Shown here one piece after another: positions 10,870 through 22,400 of a DNA stretch of 64,000 nucleotides. The DNA is from Acanthococcus lagerstroemiae (Eukaryota > Arthropoda > Insecta > Hemiptera > Eriococcidae). The stretch lies in contig CM063110.1 in NCBI GenBank assembly GCA_031841125.1, positions 39,075,214-39,139,213 of the forward strand. Reading direction: 5' to 3'. The notes beneath the pieces were generated by a model, which had not been told where the DNA came from, ran no database searches, and saw only the letters and a program-made list of their open reading frames with translations. Position numbers and translations under genes: made by a program. The stretch's first letter is position 1. Every line of letters starts with the position of its first letter.

Positions 10870-11963
10870 CTAGAATTAATAAATTATCAACAATTGCTAT
10901 TCATGATATTTAGGTCGTACAATGAGCACACAAATCAACGTAACATACTTCTTTCACTTCACCGCCTTCATCGATCAATTTTATGATTGGATCACGACCA
11001 TGAACATACCGAATTTGCAAGTTTGGATACTGATCCGGCAAATTACTTTTTATAAATGCTACATACAACAGAAATGTCGATTAATAAATATTGGATAAAT
11101 TACGTATGTACGTATGTATTCTTCGTTTTTATCTGGTCCTTATATCAAATTACCTTGAATTTGAGGGTATGCTCCAAATTTACAGGTGCAAATTTCCAAA
11201 CGAGCTTTTGCAAATCGTTTTACGGCTGGTTCTTCTTCGGCTGGCTGACAACAACGTAAACAATCTCCTCTGCAATTCAAAACAAATTCATAATAATTTC
11301 ATATAGCGCTTATCAACAAAAAAAAAAAAAAGAAGAAGATTATTACATATGAAGTAATTATTGTGCTGTCCAGTAGTTAAAAGAGGGATAAAAAGGTGCC
11401 AGATCACTGTGACATCAAAATTCCTTCATAAAAAATCCTTTACTGATCGTTATTCCACGCATACAAGCAATAAATACTATAGTCACAGAATGGCATCATT
11501 GTCATACCACGTAGCAACCAGGGTATTCAAAGATACAATTGCGAGTATGAACGGCTAGTGTATCTTGAAACTTTTAGCCTCTACACTCGAAGTTCTAGTA
11601 ATTTGCTTTTCAACTGCAGAAAATAACTTACTGAATAGAATCGAGATTGAATCTTGAAAGTAAATTACAGGACGAACACTTCAGATTGGTACTGTTGAAT
11701 CCAATGTCGACACACTCGATGATAAGATCGCACCAAGCATACTGACTCTGAAAGTGATAAAGAGGAATAAAGAACATATTTTTCAGGTGGATATAATTCT
11801 ACCATAGTCTGAATTAAACGCTGCATTACTATTTACAACTGCGCTCAAATTATGGTACCGTGACCCACAGCTCAGACGAGCAGAAGGGCCAGTTATTTAT
11901 AGATACAAAACCACTCACCGTATATGTGAGGAATATGAATAATAAAGGAAAATAATGCCTCAT
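10768..11963 (-). CDS. SELENOF: SELENOF (Sep15)-like ER thiol-oxidoreductase, Sec replaced by Cys
   Basis: Five minus-strand exons encode 162 aa: 11963-11919, 11747-11632, 11269-11154, 11058-10949 and 10869-10768. All introns are GT/AG and all phases match. Residues 1-15 are a hydrophobic signal peptide (MRHYFPLLFIFLTYT). The cysteine-rich N-terminal region carries CSSCNLL and GDCLRCC; in vertebrates this part binds UGGT in the ER. The thioredoxin-like domain follows, with LEICTCKFGAYPQIQ, LQIRYVHGRDPIIKLID and EKWNTDSVDEFL. Vertebrate Sep15 has Cys-Gly-Sec at the redox site; here it is Cys-Thr-Cys, with TGT at 11184-11182 (residue 83), so no SECIS element is required. Length agrees with the family (about 160 aa). 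It is divergent from the F-box gene. No C-terminal KDEL-type signal is present, as in the family. Confidence 0.93.
10949..11058 (-). CDS. SELENOF: SELENOF exon 4
   Basis: Acceptor GTATGTAG, donor GTATGT. The exon encodes FIKSNLPDQYPNLQI and RYVHGRDPIIKLIDEGG, matching the conserved LQIKYVRGSDPVLKLLD stretch of Sep15. Confidence 0.93.
11154..11269 (-). CDS. SELENOF: SELENOF exon 3 (redox site)
   Basis: Acceptor TTGCAG, donor GTAAT. The exon encodes GDCLRCCQPAEEE and LEICTCKFGAYPQIQ. The redox dithiol C-T-C lies here, where vertebrates have C-G-U. Confidence 0.93.
11632..11747 (-). CDS. SELENOF: SELENOF exon 2
   Basis: Acceptor TTTCAG, donor GTAAGT. The exon encodes SQYAWCDLI through GFNSTNLKCSSCNLLSRF, the Cys-rich region aligned with the vertebrate LGFSSNLLCSSC segment. 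Confidence 0.92.
11919..11963 (-). CDS. SELENOF: SELENOF exon 1 (signal peptide)
   Basis: The start codon is at 11963-11961. Fifteen codons of hydrophobic signal peptide are followed by a GTGAGT donor. The next exon joins in phase 0. Confidence 0.85.
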
Positions 11964-13384
11964 ATTTACACCAAAACCTCAGTTTCACGAATTGGAGAGT
12001 TTTACTAAAATTCTAAACCGCAAAATAGTCTCACTGATAAGTAAATTCACAATTTTGTATTCTGAAAATTCATAGAGCTGCCAGACTGAAGTAGAGAATA
12101 GCAGGCTTGCAACGTAGCAACTTGCAACATTGCAACGTAGCAATCAGCAGAAGGCGTCGAAAGCATTCGACATCGACATTCAACACGTCAAATTAACAAT
12201 CCTTTCGCATAATAATACGTCTAGTTTTCCGAAGTAGCTATTTTACCAGTCGAAATGTCAAAAAAATGTAAACTGTGTTAAATTCCTGGATAAAGAGGCA
12301 AAAGGAAGTAGAAAAGACTACGTCAAATGCGTCGAATAGTCGACGTTTGTGGCACTTTCGACCTATTCGATTTGACGTGTACTCGAAACTCGACGTCCAA
12401 ACATAACTTTTTCGTTTTTTACTAGAGTCGCTAATATAGCAGTCCTAAGAGTTTTTGTTTTTCATTGGTGGATTTCAACAAGTAGTTTTCTCGACAAAAA
12501 GCTTGAATTGGACAATTGGTTGAGAGTGCTTAATAGATATCTTAATCACTATTGGTCTAATCGAATACACACGTATTTGTGTGTAATATGGGTTGGTCAA
12601 CTCTCGAGCGCCACCAACTTTCATATTTATTCGATCTTATCACTGATGCTGATGGCTTTCCTGTTTTGTCATGTCCTCTCATTTCAGAATTTGACGGTGA
12701 TGTCAGTTTTCAGATTTTAGTTACTTCCTACCGTTCTGCGCTGTTGTGTATTTATAATTGATTACAAAACTATTTTCAGACCTCCATCTTGTATGAATTT
12801 CTTTGAAATCGGGGTTTGAATTCGTATTTACCTACCATTACTATTTGTCGAAATGCTCTGCAAGTCGTTAAGAGACGCCGATGAGTTGGATGCAAATTTG
12901 CTGTGTACCTTTAAACGAGACTACCTGAACAATGTTCATGGGGTAATGATGTGTACTTTTTACCTTCCTAGTTTCCTCAGATATAGTAATGTATATTATG
13001 CTGTAGTCATATACTTATTTTTATTTTTTATTTTTTTAAACTTTAATTGTAACTAACTAATACTGTGCATATTTTTTGTGTGTGCCAAGAAATTTGAGAA
13101 TTATTCTCGAGACATTTTCAAGATTGCTGTTTTTATCTATTGATTTCAGTTTCTTGACAACGTTTTTAAAATACTGGCCTCCAGGCATTGCAATTTTTAT
13201 GCGCAGAGAGAAAAAGAAGCCGCTGAGAAAGTAAGAATTAAAATGTAACGCGCAAATACAAAAAGTTCTTGGATCGGTTTTTGAGCCTTCACTAACCATG
13301 ATATGTTTTTTGTATACTTTGAAGCTAATCATCCAAATATTTCGCCGGTATACTGACAAGAAACCAGAGAATAACCCTGACATC
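11964..13384. promoter_or_regulatory. Divergent intergenic region between SELENOF and F-box gene
   Basis: The region must hold the 5' ends of both divergent genes, but no TATA box can be assigned. Short GCAACGTAGCAA words repeat at 12105-12145, and inverted TCGAC/ACGTCAAAT-like words occur at 12160-12400. Bases 12853-12942 form an ATG-initiated open stretch of 30 codons ending before GTAATG, which could join in frame to an acceptor just before 13365. That would be an extra 5' coding exon of the F-box gene, and it is speculative. Confidence 0.35.
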
Positions 13385-13480
13385 ATGAAGGTAACTTGTG
13401 AGAACCAAGCTCTCAGTAAAGTTTCTAACACCAGTGAGATGATGAGTGATGAAACCTATCTTAACAAACTACCTTTCGAG
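13385..13480 (+). CDS. F-box gene, first recognised coding exon
   Basis: The exon starts at ATG 13385, ends CCTTTCGAG and is followed by GTAAGT. It encodes a short leader and the first F-box residues LNKLPFE. Phase 0 at the donor. The 5' limit is uncertain. Confidence 0.65.
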
Positions 13481-16400
13481 GTAAGTTCGGAAAGTAAACT
13501 GTTCAGTAGGTACCTAAGTATTTCTTTTGTTTATAATGTCCTATGTTTATTAAAGCCTAAAATGTGAGCACAACAACAACCTAAAATAAATTTATATAAT
13601 AAAAGTTAGAATATGTTTTTAATTCGTAAATGGGTGCCCACCCTAATGATCCTGTAGAAGTAGGATTTTCACGAGCCAATATAGCTACCGTTTTTCATTA
13701 GTGAATGATCCATTTATATTGACTGTATGTAGATGGTGTGGTGGGACGTATGGCGATGCACGCATGCCAAAGTGGCCCTTATGACACCGCACCCCCGGCC
13801 ACGGGAACTATATCCTTTCGAGTATCGCGTCAGTGACCGGAGGGATGATTGTGTGGAGATGTTGAATATTTAAGTCTTTAATTCATCGGATAACTTTTTT
13901 TTTTAATCAACCTGGAATGAAGAAACAGAAAACATTCAATTTGATTATTTTAATTTTTGTATGCATGAATGATTTAAAATGGCAACCAGTAGCATAATAT
14001 TTTATTGTGAATATAGATGCAGTTATAGTGCGCATACCTACTGTAATAAGTATTTCATACCTACACTTCAATTCATTATTCTCTGTGTTATATAGATCAT
14101 TACAGAAATACTGTACCATTTACCAACAACTGACCTCAAGAATGCTTCACTAGTGTGTAAATTGTTCTACACTGCTAGCTGCGAGAAGCGTATTCGTATG
14201 AACCAAAAGCTCGTTATCGATGGAATTATCCATGAGACTAAAGACATTATCAGCTGTTTGAGTAAATATCAGTGGAAATATCAAAACATTGAATTTCATT
14301 CTGTCAGGTTCAGTCCGTTCACGACCCCACTGTCCCTCGAGTACTTCAATTGCGTATGTCGCGATTACTGGAAGAGATGCGGTCACTTGGTTCGTTCAGT
14401 AAATTTCAGCTGTTGTCTGATTCCCGATGATGTTATGGAGAATATTCTACAAAGTTGTGTACACCTCGAGCATCTGTCTGTGAAAAATGATTATTTATCG
14501 AAGAAGCCATTTTCATCAAACTTGTTAGAGACTTTGATTCAGAAAAGAACAGGACCGAAGAACCTCAAGTCTCTAGTTATAGAGGGTACTACATTTGAAT
14601 CAGCCATTGTCAATCGGAATATGTTGTCTGATATACTGAAAGCATTTTCAAGTATTACCTCACTCAAACTTACTTGCAACAGATCAAGCAATGAGAACAT
14701 AACCTACTTTGATTTTTCTGATATTCTTCAAGATGGTAGTTTGTTACCGATGATAGTTAAAGGCGTGTCGATTGAAATCATTCCGCCTGATCCTGAGAAC
14801 TGGAGGTAAGTGATTTTGAAATCGCCATTTTAATGCTTGATATGATAGGCCTAATAATTAGCGTGGAGCAAAACTGGGTAACATTTTTCTTCGTTATTTT
14901 TTCGACGGATAGGGTGATTTTGTTCGTTGCCTTCTGATTTCTGAAGACAAAATGTGTGCAACATTCTAACAAAAAATGTTGAAACTTTTTCTGAGCAACC
15001 TTAATTTGAATTTTGCGGTCCAAGATTTGACCCATAACAAAACGAAATGCCCCTTATTTCTTTTAGGTGGATCCAGTTTGTCGAGGAGAATTCCTATGGT
15101 CGGTTCCAGTAAGGTAGAATGAAATTGCTACCAAATTTCCGATCGAGTGGATGGGGGGGGGGTATTTAGAATTTATTATTGAATTTTTCAATTTATATTT
15201 TTATGTTATTAAATTTATCTCGAACTTCAACATTTTAATTAATATATATTTGTTTCAGCCCTATAACGTACCTTTAGAAATTCTATCTCAATGGGCGCGT
15301 TTTCCAGTGACGTCACGAAGTGAGTTACTGCATAGTCACTGTTAGCAAAAATACCCATCTTGGATCCAAGGAACGTATCGACTGCCGTAAAAAAAAACAC
15401 GGAGCAAAGATCAATATGTTACTACCTGAGAATAAGAAATTTGTTAGAAAACAAAAGTACATATTTTTAATCCAGAAGGTCTGGGCATTATTTGCTAATA
15501 AACGTCTAGTTTGTTACAAATTTCTTATTCTGAGGTAGTAACATATATTGATCTTTGCTCCGTGTGTTTTTTTTTACGGCAGTCGATACGTTCGTTAGAA
15601 CCAAAATGGGTATTTTTGCTAACAGTAACTTTACTCCATGACGTCACTGGAAGCGTGATAAGTGCGTTTGTGACGTTGAAGGAAATGTGCCCATTTCGAA
15701 AGATTCTGTGTCTGCTAATGACGCGGGTCACTGTGGTGCAGCGATTTAAATCGATGCCCCCTCTTGGTGGCTCCGTAATGAGGAGGTGGAAAAATTGAAG
15801 CTAGGGGTTTATATCTGGGTTTTTAGGGTTGCTGAATTTGATTCTGAAAGTTAGTATTTTTCGGATCTTATCCTTCTGGGCGCCACCTAAGTGGGTTCGG
15901 ACCAAATTACAGTCATTTATTCGAGATGCTACCATCTTGAATAAATTACTAAGTTGTTCCGAGTACAGTCCAACTGATCATGGGACTAGTTCGACTCCAA
16001 AATTTCGAATGAGAATATCAAATGTTTATTACTAGTGGCCTTAATAAACTCACCTAGAGGAGGCATTGATCTAGATCGCTGGACCATAGTGGCCCACGTC
16101 ATAAATACAACACCTTCCGAAATTGAATAGTTCTAATTTTTGGCTTAGTTAAAAATGTAATAATTATAATGATGAATTTCGAGTGAGAGTAAGAGGGGGC
16201 TGTGGCTTATGGGTTCATATTGCCTCTCATCCTATATAGATCTGGAATTTGGTAGTAATTTTATTTTATCTTACTGGAACTAACCTGGGAAGCGGGTTTC
16301 CAACAAAATAGATCCACTTGAAGGAACTAAGGGGCATTTTAATTTTTATTGGTTAAATTTTGGACTTCAAATTTCAAATTATGGTTGCTTAAGAAAAATT

Positions 16401-19400
16401 CCAAAATATGTCTTTCAAATTTTTCACTCTTTGATTGTAGGTCAAACAGGAATAAAATCGTCTTACCCATCAAAAAAAATAATGAAACTTTTTTTTTTTT
16501 ACTTTTTCGCTCTAGCCTACCTACTACGAGTATAATATGTACAAATTATGCACATGTGCTTACTTTGTTGAAAACATTTTGTACAGGTTGAAAGAAGTAG
16601 ACCTCCGGTTTGATGATGTATTCTGTTTAACGAGGATGAGTAACTTCTTTTCTAAGCTTGTTCATTTGGAAGAATGTAAAATCGAGATGTACGATTCCTG
16701 TAAACCACTCATTTTTGCGGCAGTGTTAACTTCTTGCCCAAATCTACAACATCTGAGCATAGATTTGACCCTCACCCCTGGTGATGGAGAATTTCTGAGG
16801 AAAGACGAAATTAAGAAATTGCTGAGTTTGAATTTGAAAACTTTGCGCATAAATTCATATAACATTTCATTTGAAGAAAATTTGAATCAATGGATACGTG
16901 AATACTGTCCTCAGAATAAAACATTGAGCTTTTTATCCATCAGTCTTGTTGACACTAGTCCTGTAAATCTGAAGCTGTTTTTGAGGATGTTTCCCAATTT
17001 AAGGCAACTGGAGCTGCAAGTGCTATGCTACAATTCTGTCGCACAAACGATTTGGGAATATCATGTGAGAATTTAATTGGATGACTAGATACATATTATA
17101 TACATAGGTATATCAATTTTATAGATTTAACATCGAATAATGCTTTTGATGCGCATATGTCGAGTTGTAAGTATAATTATCAGAATAGTTGGGGTTGAGG
17201 TGATATTCGAGTTTTTCTATGAGTTGAGTTTTTTTGGAACTCCAGAATCCAAAAGTCGGAGAACTGTGCAAAAGGGGCATATTTGGCAATGTTGAAGATA
17301 TTGTTGGTGTTCCTTTTTGTTGAGTTTTCAGTTTTATAGTTATATGCGGTTTTACCATTAGATGGATAATTTTTATAGTGTTGAAGTTTTGAAAGTTTTG
17401 GATAGTAGAAAGTAACTGAGTACTCCTTCTGCAGTGGCGAATCCTTCGGTACATCTAGTCACTCGGCGATGTGCCAAGAAAATGGAGGGAAAAAGAGAAA
17501 TTTTATAATTTTGTACAAGTATCAAAATTCTATTTTTTCACATTAATTTCTGCAAAAATTTTCGTTTTTTCCCTACTGCATTGTCACTATGCAGCGCATC
17601 CTACATGTGAAAACTTCGTATGATACCCGCTTCTCAAAAGGTACCGTCAATGAGTACATCTACGAAAAAAGGGATTTACTAGGGTATATAAAAACAGGTT
17701 TCACACATGCACACAAGAATATCTGGTGAGTGTGGTAGCGTATTTCGCCGGCCAGGTCCATCGCCACGTTGAGCGATTCCCACTGCTCGGCGTTCTGTTG
17801 TTTACTGTGCGCATGTCGTTTTTATTTGACAAAAATCAGGTTTTTACGAAAAATTAATTAAATTTGTTGAGCTTAGCGAGAGACGGATTGATTTTATTAT
17901 TTATAAATAATTTTGGGTTTTTATAATAATAATCATTATTCACTTGCTTTATTATTCTAATTTTTATTTTCTGCAATTACTCAATCCTGTGCCAGTTTTT
18001 TTTAGGAGAAAGAAAAAAATGGGAGGGGGCATAGACGGTTCCAAAATTTTCTCAAGTGGGGGGGGAGTTGAGAGAAAAAATGAATAATAATACTAATATT
18101 AAATGAAAAACATCTGGTGAGGTGTTTGTATTTTTAAATTTTAAAATTAAGTTCGAAGGGGGGGGGGGGTTAACTTCCCTGGGTCCGTCTATGGGAGGGG
18201 GTGTAATGAAGAGGTGCTACTGAAACTTGGAGATGTACCTTTAAGAAAAGCAGGATTCGCCACTGTCCTTCTGTTCAAAAAATAAATTGCAAAACTACAA
18301 AACAAGGGTGTGAATTACTGCATGCAGACTAAGCAATCGGTTTCTTGCTGGCCGAGAAAATAAATATGCCCCATTCTTCTGATTTTGTTAAATTCATGCC
18401 TACAAAAGGAGTAGAACTAGACTTCTATTATTTCCGCTAAAACAATGTAGGTAGCTATAATAATGTCTTGGGCGTCCTATTCTGGTAAATATATTGCATG
18501 TTATAAGCTTCCAGATCTACAAAGATATGCTATAAAATAGGAATATGATGTAAAATGAAAATATCTCTTTATGTTTTCTCTGTGGTTGTTGATCAACATG
18601 AAGGTGAAAAATGAAACTATGGAATTCTGAGATGGTTTTTTGTATTTTAGGAACAACTATTGCTTAACACAATTTTCAACTGTTACTTATATCTCTGTTA
18701 TTAGACAAATTTGAAGAGTTTGATAATCGATAGTTTTTGTGAATCTCTGTATGTTCCTGGATCTTATTGCACCACAAGCGGATTCACTGGTAGCTCTGAA
18801 GGTCTGATTTTAAGCCCAAGTGACACGCACTATTCCATTAATAGACTTCAACGTAAGAAAATCGTGTGTTAGACGTATATACTCTTATTCTAAATATTGC
18901 ATTGTTTTCTAACTTGAAATTGTATTCGTTTGTGCATTTAGAGCTGGAATATTTGGAGCTTAAAGATGCTAGAAGCCGTACTTGGAACATTTTAGATTTA
19001 CTTCGTCATCTAAATTTACCGAAACTAAGATATCTGAATTTGCTGGAGAGTGGGGAACAATGTGACGTAAGAACAATCCTATTGTATACAGTTTTTTGTG
19101 CTCTCTCGCGTCGGGAAAAGCAAGCCAAAGTTGGAAAAGTCAGTCTGAATCTTTTTCCAGTTTTCGATTGAGAGCAATCAAATTTACAATTTTGAGGTAG
19201 AATGATATTGCAGTTAAACTGTAAAATAACGCTGAAACAGACTTTAAAAAATTAATTATATCATAAAAGTCAATATTCCACTTTTTGTTATTATATTGTT
19301 CCCTGAACATTTGAGTTTTTCGACTTCGGCTTGTAATAGGTAATGCAAATGTGCGAAAATATACATTTTATATCCAAATATGTAAAAATATGCACGAACA

Positions 19401-22400
19401 CATGACTCATTTTTTTATGATTCGCAAAAATATCATTGATATTCCCATTGAACTGTCACTGAAAAAAATATGGCAAAGCATATTTTGCCTTTCCTTGTTG
19501 ATAAGTCCACATAGAAATAGAATTTTTTTGTTTCCGAAAGTTCGAAAATTTGAACGTTGTAAAAGAGTCTTAATCTTTTTCGCGCGATGTATTTAATTTT
19601 TTTCAATGGGTTTTCATTGGTAAGTTGAATCACCAGTTTTGATTATGAATTTTGAGACCAAATTCAATCAGTGGCGTAGCCAGGATTTTCCCAAGGGCGG
19701 GGGGGGGGTGGCAAAGTAAGATTTTCAGGGGAGAGAAAGTCGAAAATTGAGGTATTTTTTGAGAATCACCGATATTAGAGAACTATTTACTTTACATTCA
19801 ATTTCAGGGGCCTTGGGGAGGGGCATTCGCCCCCTTCGCCTTCTCCCCTTTGGCTATACCACTGCCTCATAGAAATCTTCACATTATGCATATACATACG
19901 AGTATGTGTATCCTCATGCCCCCCCTCCTGATAAACAGTCAGCACCCCCTGCCACAGATGGCTGGCTACAGGCCTGGAAGGTAGAGGTTGAGAAGTCATC
20001 TATCATAAAATTTTTTTATTCAATTGTGTGATCACTAATCGTTCTCTCGACAAGAAGTATGTCCATTTATCATATTTGACAATTGAAAGTGCTAAAGTGC
20101 TAGCGACTTGGGCCGTGAGAAGGCTACTTTTCTTTAGTTAAATAAAATATCTAATAATGACACATTTCTCGATTATCCTTTGGGGGAAAAAATGGAAAAA
20201 AACTCGGCCTTCCGGGCCTTGCAAGGGGCTCCGCCCCTGGACCCCCCGATCTCTTTTATTTTCAGCTTACAGCTAAAATATAAAGAACATGGACCATGCT
20301 TTAGCTAATTTTTATTTTCTGTTAGATGTTTTAAAAATTTGTAAATAAAAATGTCGTAATTATTAGCCGAACGTTTTTATACAAAACGTTAACTTGATCG
20401 CCAATATTGGTAATAATATTAAATAAATAAATTTCCATGAAAATTTATATGAATAACCCCATGAGGCGCAACTTTTTGCTACGAAATTTCGTATCGTTTT
20501 CTGGCAGTTAGCTCATGACTAAAGCATATGTTCCATGCTAAAAAACTTACATAACTTCGGTAAACTAAAACGTTACTTACGTTTTATTTTTAATGAGCCT
20601 TCGTTGTGATATGAATAACGACATAAGCGCCAATAACCAACCTGGAATGAGATAGGGTGGGGTAGGCCCGTGGAGTAGAGGCTGACGAGTACCTAAATAC
20701 ACATTGCTGAAAATTCCTTCGCTTGCATAATTTTGCTGCGTTTTGGAAAGTTTTTCGTCTGGATTTTGGGGGCTAAGTCCACACAACGCACTCCCTACCC
20801 TCCCTGTTGGAGTTTGTGAATAAATGTCACTAACAGTCTATATTGTATTATGAGGAGCGATATTCTAAAATGGCCTCTGTCCATTTTTTTTTTGAAAAAT
20901 CGTTTTATAGCGCCATCTGGTGAGGAATCTAGTAATACATATTCTGGCCTGAACAAAATCACGATCAACGCATGTAAGAAGCCAAAATAGACTCGCAAAG
21001 AGAAGAAAAAAGTTGTTCCAAAACGGCCTCTGTTCACATATTTTTATCACAATAGAGGAGTCGACATTATCTTAAGAATTTTATGAATTAGAATCTACTG
21101 AAAAACGGAGTATGTCTAATTTTGTGCCAAATCAAAACTAATAATTTAAAAATGTTGTTCCAAAACGGCCTCTATCCAGGAAATCCCCCATTTCGCGACT
21201 GTCATGCGCGTCTCCTGTACAAGGTGTTATACCGGGGGAAGTTCGCGTTGTGGCCATTGGTGCAACGGGGGAAGTCTGCATGGTCACCTCGGTTAAATTA
21301 GGCAAGCTTCCCGATGTTAGGTCTAATCCCCTCGAACGGAGGTTATAAGACATTGAGGGTTGTGAGGTTCGCCAGCGCCGGAGAAATAATTACAAGAGGT
21401 TTGAAATCGTAACTGTATTCGGACTTCTCTTACTCTAATATTTACAAATGAATGACAGAGGCACGAGGCGGCTTTACAGAGAGATCTAGTACTTGCCCTT
21501 GTTTGGCCGGAGGTCGTAGGCGTCGCAATGGTTCTGTCCCGGAGCACCAGATATCTGGATGCTGCGACGGGAGAGTATCAAAGGTTCTCGGTTCGACTAT
21601 CCGCGGCGGTGCACCAGATGCTGGATGTAGCACGCAGGGGAGTATTTCGAAGCAGAATGCGACCCCTCTTCAGTTCATGCCACAACTGGATGCTGCGACG
21701 GGAGCGTATCGAAGATTCTCAGTCCGAATATCCGCAACGGTGCACCAGATACTGGATGCAGCACGCAGCGGAGTAAACCAAAGTAGAACTGCCAGTAAGC
21801 CTCGTTCTGAAGAAGTGCTCTCGAACGGCTGTCCATTCGAGTTTATATAGCCTGACCGTGGCCGCTTTCACCAGTCGTGACGTATTCTGGAGGGTGTAAA
21901 AAACACAACCCTCCGAGAGACTCGTTGCCAGCGACACGGTCGCGCTACGAACCGGGTTTCTCTCTGAAAATAGGGGTTCGCAAGCTACGCGTGCGTAACA
22001 AAGGTATATTCAATATTTCAACGAGATAAATTCCTGTAAGTGTTCTACCAGGCAACCCGACTATCAGCCGTGACATGTAGGTGTAATAATATAGGGATAC
22101 ACCTAGGTTTTTCTTCCCCGTGAAAAAAATATAAAACTAGACAGTGGCAGTTTTGGAAAATCACTCCTCATTTACATTCCTGGGTCTCCCTTACTTCCAT
22201 TTCTTGTTGATCACAAGGGAAACTGTACTCCCGGATCCAGGCAGAACAGGAGGGGGGGGGGGTAACTTGTCCACCAATATAGCACAGGTAAATCATTATT
22301 GTTTTAGTCAGCCATTATTAAATTACAACAATGCAGAGTGAGTAGAAATTTAAGCACTATGATATTGAATTTGACTTGAATTTTCGTGTACACTAGTTAT

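Noticed and set aside
13057..13431. A 124-codon minus-strand open frame opposite the first F-box exon
   Set aside because: It overlaps the F-box start exon and its intron, has no recognised domain, and looks like a shadow of AT-rich sequence.
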